From Gautieria morchelliformis (lineage: Eukaryota > Basidiomycota > Agaricomycetes > Gomphales > Gomphaceae), in the NCBI GenBank assembly GCA_015179125.1, contig WHVA01000214.1:115078-179077 (forward strand): 64,000 nucleotides of DNA, read 5' to 3'. Shown here piece after piece: positions 43,805-56,153 of this stretch. Position 1 is the stretch's first letter, and each line of letters begins with the position of its first letter. The position numbers and the translations under genes are program-made. The notes beneath the pieces were generated by a model that saw only the letters and a list, made by a program, of their open reading frames with translations, was not told the DNA's origin and did not search any database.

Positions 43805-46800
43805 ATGTCCACCACAGCGCTCACCACCACAGACCTCCTCCCATCCTCCGTGCCCAAGCTCATGTCGAGTGGCCTAAACTGGACAGCGTTCGCCATGCGC
43901 TTCCAGGATGCGATCGAGGCAAAAGGTTTGTGGGGATACTTCGATGGCACTTCTGTTCACCCCACCCTCAGTGCCACTCCCACCGCTGAAGAGGAAGCTG
44001 CACTCACCCTGTGGATCAAGGAAGACCGCTCTGCCAAAGCCCTCCTCACCCATCGCATCCCTGACTCGACCCTAATCCGTATCCATGGAAAGTCGTCCCT
44101 AAAGGATCGATGGGACCTCATTTCGAAGGAATTTTCTTCAAAAGGTGCCTTTGCACAGGCTGACTTGTGTACTCAGTTCATGGAGTCCAAGTGTCCTGAA
44201 AAAGGAAATGTACATGAGTTCCTGGACAACCTGCGAGTAAAAAAGGAGGAGCTGGCCACCTACGGCGTCATCATTGAGGAAAAAGACTATTGCTCCACCA
44301 TCATAAAATTCCTTTCGCCCCACCTCTCTGCCTTTGCTTCGAATCTACTCGCTGGGGCAAGACTATACAGCACCTCAAAGACCATAGACCCAGATGAACT
44401 TATCTCCTTGGTCTCTGAAGAGTATGAACATCAGGCGGCACAGAGATTGCGCCGAAGCGGTGGCAACAAGGAGAATGATAAGGATGAGGCTATGTCTGTC
44501 ACACAAAGCAGGAAAGGGAAATGCACCGAACGCAAGCCACGCAGTGTCTGCTGGAATTGTGGCGATAAGGGACATTTCAAAGACAAATGTCCCAAACCTG
44601 CGAAGACATTGAACAAGAGTACGGCTCAGAGCAGCAGTGGCACAGCTAACGCTGCTGTTGAATCCGGTTCTGAAATAGAGTATGCCTTCATGGCAGATGA
44701 GCTCTATGAGTCAGACAGCGAGCTCCCACCACTTTTGTCGAACATCGACTCGGACTCAGATGATGAAATTACTGGAGATGACACAGGAGACTGGTTCTCT
44801 GAGGTTAGCGATGATTCAGACGATGAATGCGAAATGGAGCTGTCACCTGACACTAACGAAAGTGAAGGTTTATCACTTGTTGGTGGTGACATGAATCGCA
44901 ACGGCACCGATCTGGAGCACGCACATGCAGTCTGCGTCGAAGTCGAAGACATCGCAAAAACCTCACCTTGCATCGAAGTCTATGACTCAGGATGTACCAC
45001 TCACATAACTCCTTACCATGACACAGTTGAAAACTTCGTCAAAATATCTCTAAGATCCTTCCAAGCTGCAAACAAGCAGAGCTTTAGAGCATTTGGAAAG
45101 GGCGAGATGACGATTGACATACCAAAAAACGTCGATATCTCGAAGCTAAGGCTCACAGAAGTCCTGTACTTCCCAGAAGTTGGCTACACGCTCGTATCCG
45201 TCGGAAAACTGGATGATGTGGGTTTTGATGTCACATTTGCAGACGGCAATTGTACTATACGTCAGTGGAACGGCGAACTGGTCGGCACAGTCCCGAAATC
45301 AGGGCGAGGTCTCTATCGTGTCTCGCATGAGTCCAATGCAGCAAATTTGGCTACAGAAGTACTGACCTTGGACCAATTTCACCGCTGAATGGGCCATGTC
45401 TTGCCCGACACAGCTAGAAAATTAGTGGCGAAGGGTTTTGTAACAGGAGTAAAACTCGAACATTCACCTTCAGGAGATCCCTTCTTTTGCGAGTCCTGCG
45501 TGTATGCAAAGGTGACACGCAAACCTGTTCCCAAAATAAGAGAAGGCAGCCGTGCATCAAAATTTGGCGAAGAGATACATAGTGATCTGTGGGGACCTGC
45601 ACCAGTCGCTACAAAAAGTGGAAAGCGGTATTATATCACTTTCACGGATGACATGTCTAGGCTAACTCACCTGTACCTCCTACGCACAAAAAATGAAGCC
45701 TTCGACTCATACAAGGAGTACGAGACATGGTCCAATATGCAGCTCGGTGCAGCCATAAAAACCTTACACTCAGACCGTGGTGGTGAATACCTAGGAAAGG
45801 ACTTCATATCACACCTGAAGTCAAAAGGTACAATGCAGAAACTCACCGTGCATGACACTCCTCAGCACAACGGAGTTGCCGAGCGTCGAAACCGGACGAT
45901 TGTGGAATGTGTTTGCACCCTCTTGCATGCGAGCGGACTCCCGAAGTTCTTATGGGGCGAAGCGGCGCGCCATGTCGTCTGGCTCATGAACCGAACACTA
46001 ACAAGAGCTGTGGACAGTAAGACTCCTTATGAGGCAGCATTTGGAAAGAAGCCGGACTTACGGAACATTTGCGAATGGGGTGAAAAGGTTTGGGTGCGCA
46101 CTGAGACTGGTGACAAATTAGGTGGATGCGTTACAGAGGGCCGTTGGTTGGGCATTGATGAAAGAAGCAGGGGATTCCGCATCTACTGGCCTGAGAAACA
46201 GACGGTCAGCATTGAGCGCAATGTCCATTTCGACAGCAGGAACACGTCAGGTTCTCATCTTGAGGAGGAGAATTGGCAACTCATCAAAACGAAAACTGAC
46301 GTACCATTTACTACTCCTAACGCCACCACTGCCCCTGCTACCACCACCCCCGCTCCATCTCAAAATGTGCCTAATATCGAGGCCTCCGAACCTGAATCTG
46401 AAGCTAAAGCACCTGCCAAACGGATGCGAAAACCTAGTCAGTGTATCCGCGATATCCTAGACGGACATGGAATGTCTCCTCACCGTAAATCTGACCCTGT
46501 CATCACCCCTGGAATTCAGCTCCCTGCAGCTAAAAATCAAGATGTAGTTCTTGAGGGGGAGGGATCAGCTGAATGGATGATGATAGCGGAAGAATTGGAT
46601 GAGTACGCACTGGTAGCTGAAACTAGCGAAGTCGAAGCCCTCGAGCCTCGATCTCTGGCTGAGGCTAGACGCCGCCCCGACTGGGAACTCTGGGAAAAGG
46701 GAATAATTGAGGAGTTAGCACTCCTCAAAGAAGCTGGAACTTGGGAACTTACCACACCGCCGGAAAATGCCAATATTGTTGGCTCAAAATGGGTTTTCCA

Positions 46801-46915
46801 TGCAAAAAAGGACGCAGCGGGCAATGTGGTCCGCTACAAGGCTCGCCTCGTCGCGCAAGGTTTCTCCCAGGTGCCAGGTGTTGACTACTTCGATACGTTC
46901 GCCCCCGTCGCTAAG
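43805..46915 (+). pseudogene. Copia Gag-protease-integrase and RT start (element III)
   Basis: ATG 43805. Gag comes first, with the zinc knuckle CWNCGDKGHFKDKCP at about 44550-44595. An acidic linker and the protease motif VYDSGCTTHITPY (about 44980-45020) follow. The GAG-pre-integrase motif HRRMGH is broken by TGA 45386-45388 at its second Arg (CGA to TGA). Integrase then continues HSDLWGP, HSDRGGEY and HNGVAERRNRT (D, D, E). The RT start (WELWEKGIIEELALLKEAGTW, VDYFDTFAPVAK) is cut at 46915 by the LTR-II insertion. Only the stop and the insertion break this part. Gag packages RNA and integrase inserts the cDNA; this copy is inactive. Confidence 0.88.
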
Positions 46916-47946
46916 TGTCAAGATTGGTTTTCAGGCGTTAATATCGTGTATTAGTAAACACAGCGAATGCCCGAATAACTTGTGCGAATAAGTATGCCAT
47001 TCGGCGAATAGGTGAACCAATGAATGTTCACAAAGTAAGGGGGTTGCCTGAATGGGGCTCCCCCTATCTACAGTCGTAGCGAAATAGCCCATGGCTCTTG
47101 ACGATGTAACGTGCAAGGTCTCACAGAAGGGCTGTCTAAGTCTCGACAATCCCTTCGCTGGCGAAGGTGCTCCTTCGGAGCCCTTCGCCAACAGCACAGA
47201 AAATGGTTCGAAGGCTACGGTAACGAAGATGAAGTATGAGAACTCACCAGTGATGCCTAAGTCCTCTGCTAGTCGAAGATGGAAATCTCTAAGAGAAGGC
47301 TTAAGACGATGACCACGGCGAGGTCAAAGCTGCACAAGATGAACGATGTATGATAATTGAACTGGGGAATATACATGCGAATGTAAACTACTTATATCGA
47401 ATGCTCGTAAGGTATTAGCGAATAGGAAAGAGGCCGTCGCGAGTTAGGGCCGGATAGGGGTGCGCAGTCATGATACTAAGTAGATGGAATAAACATACAA
47501 TAGAGTGAGGGGAGAATGCGAACATGAAACGACGGAGAGTAAAAGGGGGCGAAGGCACTTATGGACAAAACCATGTCTTGGGACCCGCATACATGCTACC
47601 CTGCATGGACTCCTCGTTTACTGGGTTGATCCCACACGACCTATGGAAGGGATGTCCTGCGAACACACTTTGGCCATATGAACACCCAATGGGGTTGGAT
47701 TAAGAAGATGATGGGGCTAATGATGAACCATCATGCCGGTGACTGGTATCGATCATATTTGATGGCGTGCCTGCTGGCGAAATGCGCGAGCAGCGAATAG
47801 CGGTTCGGAGAATGGGGCGAACAGCGAGTAGAGTGCACGTAGAGGGGGAGTGGTCGGTAGGTGCAGCGAACTCTGACGAAGATGCTAGGGAGTGACGAGG
47901 GGGAACATAGAGGTAGCGCGGTAGGAGAAATAAACCGGTCATGACA
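46916..47946 (-). repeat. Solo LTR-II inside the Copia RT, without target duplication
   Basis: 1,031 bp, very similar to the LTRs of element II. The flanks CTAAG and CTTCA do not match. Joining the Copia sides leaves the RT frame one or four bases short between VAK and SIRT. Confidence 0.88.
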
Positions 47947-49234
47947 CTTCAATCCGAACGGTTCTCGCTCTGGCTGCTGCAAAAGACATGGAGATCCATC
48001 AGATTGATATCAAAGGAGCCTATCTAAATGGTGAACTTACCGATAAAGAAACCATTTACATGGCTCAGCCCCCAGGCTACCATGCTCCAAATTCCATTGG
48101 AAGGTGTGTCATCTTAAAAAGACTCTATACGGGCTGAAACAATCTGGGAGGCGATGGTATCAAAAACTTGTCAAAATAATGACCCATCACTTAGCTTTCT
48201 CGAGATGCGATGTCGACCAAGGCGTATTTTTTCATCGAAACGGTCAAGGCCCCATGATCATCCTTGTCCATGTTGATGACTGCACCATTGCAGCATCATC
48301 TAAACAGCTTATCAGTCATTTCAAGGCAAAGATCTTGGAGCGTGTAGAAATAACAGACCTTGGCGAGTTGCACTGGCTGCTAGGAATAGAAGTTAAATGC
48401 AACAGAGACCGACGTACTATTCATTTCTCCCAGCGATCCTACATCACCTCGATTCTTCATCGTTTCAATTTGGACGAGCTGAAGCCTTCATCAACACCCA
48501 TGGAGCGCGGACTACTGCTGTCCAGTTCCCAGACACCGAAGACTACGGCTGAATGGGCTCAGATGCGCGATACTCCATATCGCGAGGCCATTGGTTCCTT
48601 GATGTACGCTGCCCTAGGAACACGTCCCGACATAGCGTTTTCCATCCAGTCACTGTCTCGATACTCTACCAAATTCGGACCTACGCATTGGAACGCCGTT
48701 AAAAGAGTCTTCAGCTATTTGAAAGGTACAAAGGAACTATGGTTGACTTACGGACAGACGCAAGGAGACATGATGGGATATGCCAATGCAGACAGCAGTA
48801 CCGCTGAGGATAGACACGCCGTCTCCAGATATGCGTTTATCATCAACGGCAGAGCCATATCCTGGAGTGCAAAATGTCAGTCAATCATATCGCTGTCTAC
48901 GACGGAAAGTGAGTACGTAGCTGCTGCTCACGCCGCTAAAGAAGCCTTATGGCTTCGGTCACCCATCAAACAACTTTTCGACGAGAAATTGTTGCCCACC
49001 ACTATGTTCTCCGACAATCAGTCCGCCATTGCCCTTGCCAAAGACCATCAATATCACGCTCGAACGAAGCATATCGACGTACGATATCATTTTATCCGCT
49101 GGATCATCGAAAAAGGGGCAATTCAATTAGTTTATTGTCCAACCGATGACATGATCGCGGATATGCTTACCAAAGCATTGCCATCTGCGAAGGTAAAGCA
49201 CTTCGCGGTTGAATTGGGGCTGACTACGGTTTGA
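47947..49234 (+). pseudogene. Copia reverse transcriptase and RNase H (element III)
   Basis: The sequence resumes SIRTVLALAAAKDMEIHQID and changes frame near 48100 (one A missing in ATTGGAAGG). It then continues CHLKKTLYGLKQSGRRWYQKL with the catalytic VHVDD at about 48268. RNase H shows ESEYVAAAHAAKEALWL and DNQSAIALAKD, and the end is HIDVRYHFIRW, DMIADMLTKAL. The natural stop TGA is at 49232-49234, eight bases before the 3' LTR. This region copies the RNA and removes it from the hybrid. The frameshift and the LTR upstream make it inactive. Confidence 0.87.
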
Positions 49235-49241
49235 GGGGGAG

Positions 49242-49616
49242 TGTAGGAGTGGACGCAGTGGACACGTAAGCTAAGAGCAAACCGTGTCACCCTGAGTCAC
49301 ACCATGTGACAAATCACATGGTATGCCATTGTTGTCTCAGGTCCCATTGTTTAAATCGCTATAGATAGTTTTGTCCGCAGTCACTATTGTTTTTATTCTA
49401 CTATTGTTCTTCTAGACTATAAAGTAGATAGCTAGAAATCCTGTCTTCCTCAGTATCTTGCATCGAGCATATACTGAGGTAAGACACCCGTTCTCATTCT
49501 CCATTTATTCTTACTTACTTATATGCTGCTGTATAGACCATTGTATAGGTAATCATATCTAGTATCTTGCATTGAGCATATACTGAGACCATCATATAGT
49601 TTATATAACTCTTATA
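49242..49616 (+). repeat. 3' LTR of Copia element III
   Basis: 375 bp. Compared with the 5' LTR it carries a second, partial copy of AGTATCTTGCATYGAGCATA plus TACTGAG near its end, which explains most of the 60-bp length difference. Confidence 0.85.
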
Positions 49617-49621
49617 CCGTG

Positions 49622-49917
49622 CTGGATGCTCTCTGCCTCACACCGGAAGGGGAGGCAGGTATGCTTGGTATGCTTGCGAGTGTGACGACTTTAGAGTCGG
49701 AGCTTGAAGTGAACACGACAGACTGAGGGACTGAGTTCTTTAGGACGGAGGAACTCGATATAACCAGTCTTTGTCAACGATAGATATGGGGGTACTAGGA
49801 GTCTCAAGTATTTACAGGATAATCGGTCTCAACTTATATATGTCTTTCTCGTTCTATATTTGGCTCGGTCGGGGTCTGTAAGGTGTCAGCATTAGTAAGC
49901 TCGCCCGGTTCCTTACA
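49622..49917 (-). repeat. 3' LTR of element IV, portion right of the Copia insertion
   Basis: On minus it starts TGTAAGGAACCGGGCGAGC at 49917, directly after the purine tract GTAGCAAAGGAGGGCAAA (49918-49935). It continues to the Copia target CCGTG and should resume left of 43436. Confidence 0.75.
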
Positions 49918-49994
49918 TTTGCCCTCCTTTGCTACAAGGTAGTGAACATCAAATTCCCTGTGTGCAAACGTTGTGAGTCACTAACCAACTATGC

Positions 49995-50837
49995 CTAATC
50001 CGCAGTTTCCTGCATATCATCAGCCACGCCACTGGTGGCTAGTCCTGCGACGCCCTTGATCAATTCCTGTACAGGCTCTTGAGAGCTTGTGCTCACGATC
50101 GGCTGGGTCGGGGGAGGAGGGACGGCCGTGGAGGGGGACGTGGCGGGGGCAGCAGTGGGCTGACTAGGGCCCGCGCCCGTCCTCTGCACCTTCCGTGGAG
50201 GTCCCCCTGTTGCTGGAGCCGTGCCGTTGGAGGCCCCTCTTCCCCTGCCTTTTCCTCATCGTCCACCTCTGTAGGCCCTTTGGCCATGGTCGAATGCCGC
50301 CCTGTAAGTTGCCACGGCTTTGTCGTTTATTTGCTGAAATAGGTTGTAGGAGGCAAATCGCTCCATGAAAGATTCGTCCGGCATATCATACCTCCCGTGC
50401 GGCCTAGGCGGTACGTAGTACGGCAAGTAGGATTCGGCGTGGCGAGTGGGGGGGTATCCGTATTGCACGGAACGGTGGGACCGCGTCTGAGGAGCCGGCG
50501 CGCCGTAGTAGCTTGGCGGGTACGTGTGCGCGGTGGCTACTGACGCTGAACGGCTGGCATGTGGCGTTGTGGGGGCAAGGTTCGTTTCCATGTACTGGGA
50601 CACAGAATCTAAGTTACTGAATACCTCAGATATTTCAGAGATTGCGTCGTCATTGGCATCACGGGGGTGCTTGTTTGCTACATAGAACGACTGGGCCGCC
50701 AGCCAACTGTCGTAGCCTTGTGGCGCAGGCCCAGGATCGGGCCCGCCCACATGTTGGTATAGCGTGAAGCCATTGTGCCATAGTTGGTAGGCAGCGGGCG
50801 TGAGGGGGGCGTTGGCAGCTGCGTTGTCGGTGGACAT
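49995..50837 (-). pseudogene. ORF3 after pol (element IV), unknown function
   Basis: Minus strand. A possible start is MSTDNAAANAPLTPAAYQLW (ATG 50837), but the frame is also continuous with the pol end upstream, so it may be a pol extension. It includes QGYDSWLAAQSFYVANKHP and a Tyr/Pro-rich stretch (PPSYYGAPAP, LPYYVPPRP). A TGA at 50256-50258 falls inside an Arg/Gly run (YRGGR then GKGRGRG), again a likely CGA to TGA change. The frame then runs to TAG near 49995 with a Pro/Thr-rich tail. RGG-like runs can bind RNA, so a nucleocapsid-like role is one option. I recognise no family. Confidence 0.55.
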
Positions 50838-51482
50838 AGGGGTGGGTGTTACACAAATTTTGACCAGTGTCTTAACCCCTGTTTTATATGTTTTCTCAGA
50901 CCCACCGATTGGTACTAACAATGTGATCGCGTTGTTGCCAATCAGAGACGTCGCTCTCTCCATGTCCGGTAGGTCTATCAATTGTTCGATATCCGGCGGA
51001 GGCTGACCGGACCCCTTCGGCAAGTCTTTTACAGAGCTAACGTCCTGTCCTTCGAGGTAGGTGTTGATTGCGGCCAGGTGCTTGACAGACGGGTAAGGGA
51101 GCCAAGTCCTGTCCCCGCTCTGCCATAGCACCTGGAACCACGCATTTTTGCCAGAGCTGCAGTGAGTGTCGATTCGCCGCATGTGCCATTCTAATGGTGC
51201 ATCCCCCAGATCAGTTACCTGTGTAACCGTGCGTCTGGGGAACCGGCGGTCATTGTTCGCCATATGGATTCGTAGCAGGTTGGCATGAAATACTGGGTGT
51301 ATGCCTCGTGCTAATAGCTCATCCGGTAACGCAAGTTTATATGTTGTGCCTGTTACAACTTCTTTTGTTATTCTGTAGGGACCAATGAACTTGGGCAACA
51401 ACTTTCGTGCTCTCCCTTTAGGCAGGCTGAGATTCGCTGTTGATAGGTATACCAGATCCTCGACTTTAAAAGGAGCGGGTCG
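50838..51482 (-). pseudogene. Integrase C-terminus with chromodomain-like end (element IV)
   Basis: Minus strand. After TGA 51483-51485 (expected Arg) the frame continues PFKVEDLVYLSTANLSLPKG, the GPY-type module KFIGPYRITKEVV, then GIHPVFHANLL. The chromodomain-like stretch is WHMRRIDTHCS..FQVLWQSGDRTWLPY. It parallels 2777-3295 of element I. The stretch after DLPKGSGQPPPD up to ORF3 has no clear domain. Confidence 0.7.
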
Positions 51483-52505
51483 TCATTTTCTGTTTGCCAG
51501 GTGTGTTTGCTTTACTCGTTGGGTGAGTATTGAGTCATGTACGGCGATCAGGGCGTCCTTTAGCCTTTGTGCGAAGTGTTTTACGCCCGGAACTTGCTCC
51601 TGGTTGGAGTCCCATATCATGGGCCTCGGTAAGCTTCCATAGTTTAGGAAGAATGGTGTGAAACCCGTCGTGTCAGAGCGTGCGCTGTTGAAAGCGAATT
51701 CAACAAGCTTCTGTACCCAGTCCTTTTGGTCAGCCGCCACTGCTATGCGTAGCATCTGGGTTATCGTCCTGTTTGCGCGCTCAGTAGCCCCATCGGTCTG
51801 TGGATGGTACGCCGTCGAAGTTCTCAGGTCGACCCCTATCAGTGAGTGCAGGGATTCCCAGAATGTGGATGTAAACAGGGAATCTCTATCGCTGATGATG
51901 ACTTCAGGCACACCGTGCAGCTTGTAAATTGTGTCAAATACCAGTTCAGCGATTTCCTTGGCCCCGTACGTCTGTCTGGGAGGGGTAAGGTGCACCATTG
52001 ACGATAGGTGGTCTATGATCACGCATATCATATCAAAATCTCCGTTTCGGTTACTCAACGTCGTCAGGGGACCTACGAAGTCAATTCCGATCTGCTGCCA
52101 ACGACATGCAGGCACTGTGAGTGGTTTCAGGTTCCCATATACCTTCTGATTTCTAGGTTTTGCCACAGCGCAGGTGTGGCAACTTTCACAGAAGTCTTTT
52201 ATGTCCGTGAAGATACCAGGCCACCACACGTGATCCCTTAAGTAGTAGAACGTCTTGCGTCCTCCCAGGTGCACTAGCAGTGAGTGGGCGTGGCTGATAA
52301 TTGTTTCCCTAATCCCTTTGCCCCTGTGCGTTCCGTTAGGTACGCAAAGTCTCCTGTCCCCTCGTATTCTTACGTATAGCAAGTCGTCTTGCTTTAGGAA
52401 GTTGTCATGGTGATGTAAGTTTTCCATGATGCCTCGGAAAAATTCATCCCGACTATAGTATTCCTTTAGGAATCCGGGGAACTGGAAAGACGGATCGAAC
52501 ATCAA
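51483..52505 (-). pseudogene. Integrase (element IV)
   Basis: Minus strand, 340 codons. The zinc finger is seen as HAHSLLVHLGGRKTFYYL and CESCHTC. The catalytic triad lies in IGIDFVGPL, IISDRDSLFTSTF and HPQTDGATERANRT. The frame is complete through the core and ends at TGA 51483-51485 in NRK-R-RPAPF, a probable CGA to TGA change. The upstream RNase H frame ends at the same place, so the two pieces overlap by 4 bases. Confidence 0.85.
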
Positions 52506-53251
52506 TATGAGTTCCCCAAAGCTGGGGGGGAATAATAATGTTGGGAGTTGTCCTGTTCAGGACTGTTATCTTCTAGGTTGGTGCCTTCTTCAGCGGACGC
52601 TGGGTAAGTCTGTTTTGCCTCATCGCGCGCCCTCCGCTTACGTCCTGCAGCCCTTCTCTTTGTGGACCCCTCATTGGTCCTTTCAGTTCGCGGACCTATC
52701 GCGGTGGCATTATCGTCATACCTTACTGGTAACTTTATTGTGCGACCTCTCCGAGTTGTTTTCGGAGTGACTTTGATGATGTCAGTGGTGTTTAGGTGCA
52801 TTTCGAGGGATGCATCGGCTTCGTGGCCTGTTCTCAAAGGACAGAGGCTTCTTGATATTGTTTGCGTGGCTGTCGGTACGTCTTCCTCTTGTATGTATTC
52901 TGAGGCAGCTCTTACTATCCCAGCAGGTTCGGCGTTATACATCCTGGACAGCACGTCTGCAACTACGTTTGTTTCTCCTGGGATATAATTAATTTCAAAG
53001 TCAAAGTCGCTGAGGATGTCTATCCACTGATGTTGTCTGGCGGACAGATTTCTTTGATTCAGGATGTGTTTGAGTGGCTTGTGGTCCGTGAAGATACGGA
53101 ACCGCACACCTTGTAGTAGGTGTCTGAATCTTTTCAGTGATTCTATTATGGCTAATAGCTCTCTTTCATGTACCGGGTAGTTTTGCTGGGCCGGATTGAA
53201 TTTTGCCGACCAGAAAGCTACGGGCGTCGAAGTGTGTGTGCGGATCCCTCC
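52502..53251 (-). pseudogene. RNase H and linker (element IV)
   Basis: Minus strand. RNase H motifs follow each other: STPVAFWSAKFNPAQQNYPV, ERELLAIIESLKRF, FTDHKPLKHILNQ and NVVADVLSRMY. An acidic and basic linker then leads to integrase. The frame joins the RT ORF by a one-base loss in a G run near 53245-53254. The enzyme would remove RNA from the RNA-DNA hybrid. Confidence 0.8.
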
Positions 53252-56153
53252 CCTGTGATATGACACCTCCTGCTCCCCCGAGGCTCGCGTCACATATGAG
53301 ATTAATGGGCGGGGCGGAGCTTCCGTAGTCCAGGGCAACTCTGTGTGAGTCGCTGTGTTCCTGCACTATTCTTTTCACGTCCTCAAACGCCCGCTGCTCC
53401 ATAGGGCCCCATTGCCATGTTGCCGTCGATCCCATTCTTTCTGTTGGGACCCCCATGGGGGTCCAAATCCCTTTGCAGTTTGGTGCGATGTAACTCACAG
53501 TCCCTATGAACGCCGCTAACTGGCCTCTTCCAGAAGGCGTCTTCCAGTTGATTATCTTGTCGACTTTTTCAGGGTCGATAACTAGTCCGCGACTGTTTAT
53601 TACGTGACCTAAAATTTTTAATTCTTTAGCAAAGAACTGAAGCTTATCTGGGGTTGATAAGTATAATTTCTCTTTGCGTAGAATGTCGATTATTAGTTTG
53701 CAATGTTCGACATGTTCTTCTATACTGTTCGAGTATACTATTATATCATCCAGATAAACATCCATAAAAATGCCGATGTAAAGCCCGAATATATGGTTCA
53801 TTAGCGCCTGATAAGTAGCGGGGCCGTTGCAGTCGCCTTGATGCATTACTAAGCTCTCCATCGTACCATCGGGCGTGTTGAAGGTTGTGCGGTGTACATC
53901 CCTGTCTACTACACGAATTTGCTCGTAAGCATCCCTTCCATCAATTAGTGTCCGAAAGGGGTGTCTTAGGACATTCGTGAGTATTGATTCCATATTTGGG
54001 AGAGGGCTCGCAAGTTTTCTTGTATTCTTATTCTGCTCTCTTTTGTCAAGCACGGTTCTGATCCTTGTTTCACCATTCTCGCCAGGTTTCTTTAGCACTA
54101 TTAACATTGGCACCGCGTTTCGACCGGGCCTGAACCGCCATCTGCCCGTATTTATGTACGAGTTGCGTTTCTCCCGCCATAGGTGCTTCACCGCTTCCGG
54201 GCACTTCGAAGGGTGCCAAGGGTAAGTTTTATTCTCATCTATTATTGGTATCGTATGGTTGATGTCCCTAAACGGTGGGAGAGGAGTCTGTCCTGCGGGT
54301 TTGCATATGTCGCTTGCGCATGATCTTAGCTCTGTTCGTAGGTTTTCTAGGCCATTTTCTACCACGTCCGCAGCCATTGAGCTGATCTGCACTACTTCAG
54401 GACCAGAGATATCTTCCGACATTGGGGATACCACCGATACCCTTGACGAGTTGAAACCTATTATTACTTTGTGCTGGAACAGAAAAGGTGTGCCAAGTAT
54501 GACATCATAATTTTCTAGGTTAATGACGTCAAACCTTCTCTGTTCTTTTATGTCGTTATACGCAAAATCGACGGTCGTTGAACAGGTTATCATTGTTCTT
54601 GACCCTGAGGCTGCCAACTGACACGGTAGGGGCTTTGCTAGGTGATCTGCCGTGAACCTTAGTTGATCTACTAGCGTCGTTGACATGAAGTCAGCGAGGG
54701 AGCCCGAGTCCAGTAATGCTCGTACGTCCTTTCCATTGATCTTTGCTGTCACCACTATTGCCTTCGGTATTAACCGTTTGAAATCCTTAGGCTTGCTAGT
54801 GTTGCGCTCCATCTTCTGCGTAGCTTGTGGGTCCTTCGTCAATTTTCCCCTTGCCTTCACAGATCTAGTATCGGTACCTGGAACCATAGACGCATTTTGC
54901 AGAGCCGAGGTGCATTCCGCGTCCTCGTCTTCATCTTCTGGTCCATCTTCGTCCCAGGTGAGCGTGGGCATCTCATCCTCCAGATCATCCTTGGGAGGAA
55001 TTAGCCCGTTCAATAAGGATGACATAGGTGAGCGGTTTTCATCTTTGTCCTCGTCCAAGAAATCATATTCATGACCGCTGTTAGCGGCGATCTCCTCTTC
55101 TCGACATTCGTCACACCTTCTGTTGTGAGCGATCCTTTCTGCATCTTGGGTTGCTAATTGTTGTTTATTTAGCCTTCTCGGGTTGTTCGTGTGGTCAGAC
55201 CACGGTTCGCCGTTCCACTTTGAGCCTGTTGCGCTTGTCCGTAATGATCTTTGTGGGTCTACCCACATATTTCCGGAGTATCTTACCAGGTAAGGAGGAA
55301 CTTCAGAGCAGTGTCGTATATTCTCATATTCCAGCCAGTTTACGCAATCAAAATGGTCGTCAAGTATGTGGGATCCGTTTATTACATATTGCATGTTAAA
55401 CATGCGGTCATTGATTAGCACCGAGTAAGCTGTCACGGGAATTACTGTGTATCTTCCTCGCTTTGATGTGTGTTCCGGCATATCACAGTTCGCTAGGGAT
55501 ACTCTCGCTGAGAGCCTATCGGCAATCTCGTCCCAGACGCTTTGTGGCTTATCGAACGCAGGGCCCGTCATTGCCTCATCCTCGAGCCTATCCACCATGT
55601 TTAGCTGCAGTTCAATATTCTCTCTTGCTAGCTTGTCTAGGTCCTTGATATCTTGTCTGACCTCAATGGCGGCAGCCTGGACACCTGGGGGGTGATTATC
55701 TCTGGTTCGGGGCAGCGTTGATCTCAAGGGGCAATCTCGTGAGAGGTGGCCTTGCTGTTTACAGAGGAAGCAAAGACCCTTTGCTTGTAGTTCTTCTTTT
55801 TGTTCTTCCAAGAGGCGTGGTATAGATTTCGAGCGGCGGCATCCGAGCCTTGAGGGGGGAGGGTCTTTATTTCTTGATGGGGACGTTACGCGGTCTCTGG
55901 CCCTTGCGCTGAACGGCTTATAGTTTACAGGGCTGTTTTTGGTAGGAGAACGCGGCCTCCTGGCCTGGCGTGAGCGTGTGTCCGGCCGTGGGTAGTCATC
56001 GCATTTCTTTGGCGTAGTCCTGATGTCTTCCCTGTTACGCAGTGAGTTTCTGCGTTCCTCAAACTGCCTGAGATGCTCAGCCTGTTCAAACCTTTCTGCA
56101 GCCTCTTCTAGCGTTACAAGGTCTGTATATTCATCTGACATACCCGCCCTCAT
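53245..56153 (-). pseudogene. Gag end, protease and reverse transcriptase (element IV)
   Basis: Minus strand; one frame of about 970 codons. The gag end has LVTLEEAAERFEQAEHLRQF and the zinc knuckle CFLCKQQGHLSRDCP (about 55730-55775). A long acidic linker (LTWDEDGPEDEDEDAE) precedes the protease, RALLDSGSLADFM and VILGTPFLFQ. The RT has NAVPMLIVLKKPGENGETRI, MHQGDCNGPATYQALMNHIF and the catalytic VYLDD. Unusually long Cys-containing stretches lie between knuckle and protease. The frame stays open despite age, and the only break is the shift into RNase H. The gag head is lost at 56163. Confidence 0.85.

Larger units (their letters stand above)
43441..49616 (+). mobile_element. Ty1/Copia element III (TSD CCGTG), carrying a solo LTR-II
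   Basis: 5' LTR 43441-43755 and 3' LTR 49242-49616 enclose gag, protease, integrase, RT and RNase H in Copia order. CCGTG flanks it at 43436-43440 and 49617-49621. GGTTATTGGGCCCCG directly after the 5' LTR is a possible tRNA-type primer site, and TTGAGGGGGAG before the 3' LTR is the purine tract. It interrupts the 3' LTR of element IV. Without the inserted 1,031-bp LTR it is 5.1 kb, a normal Copia length. Confidence 0.92.
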
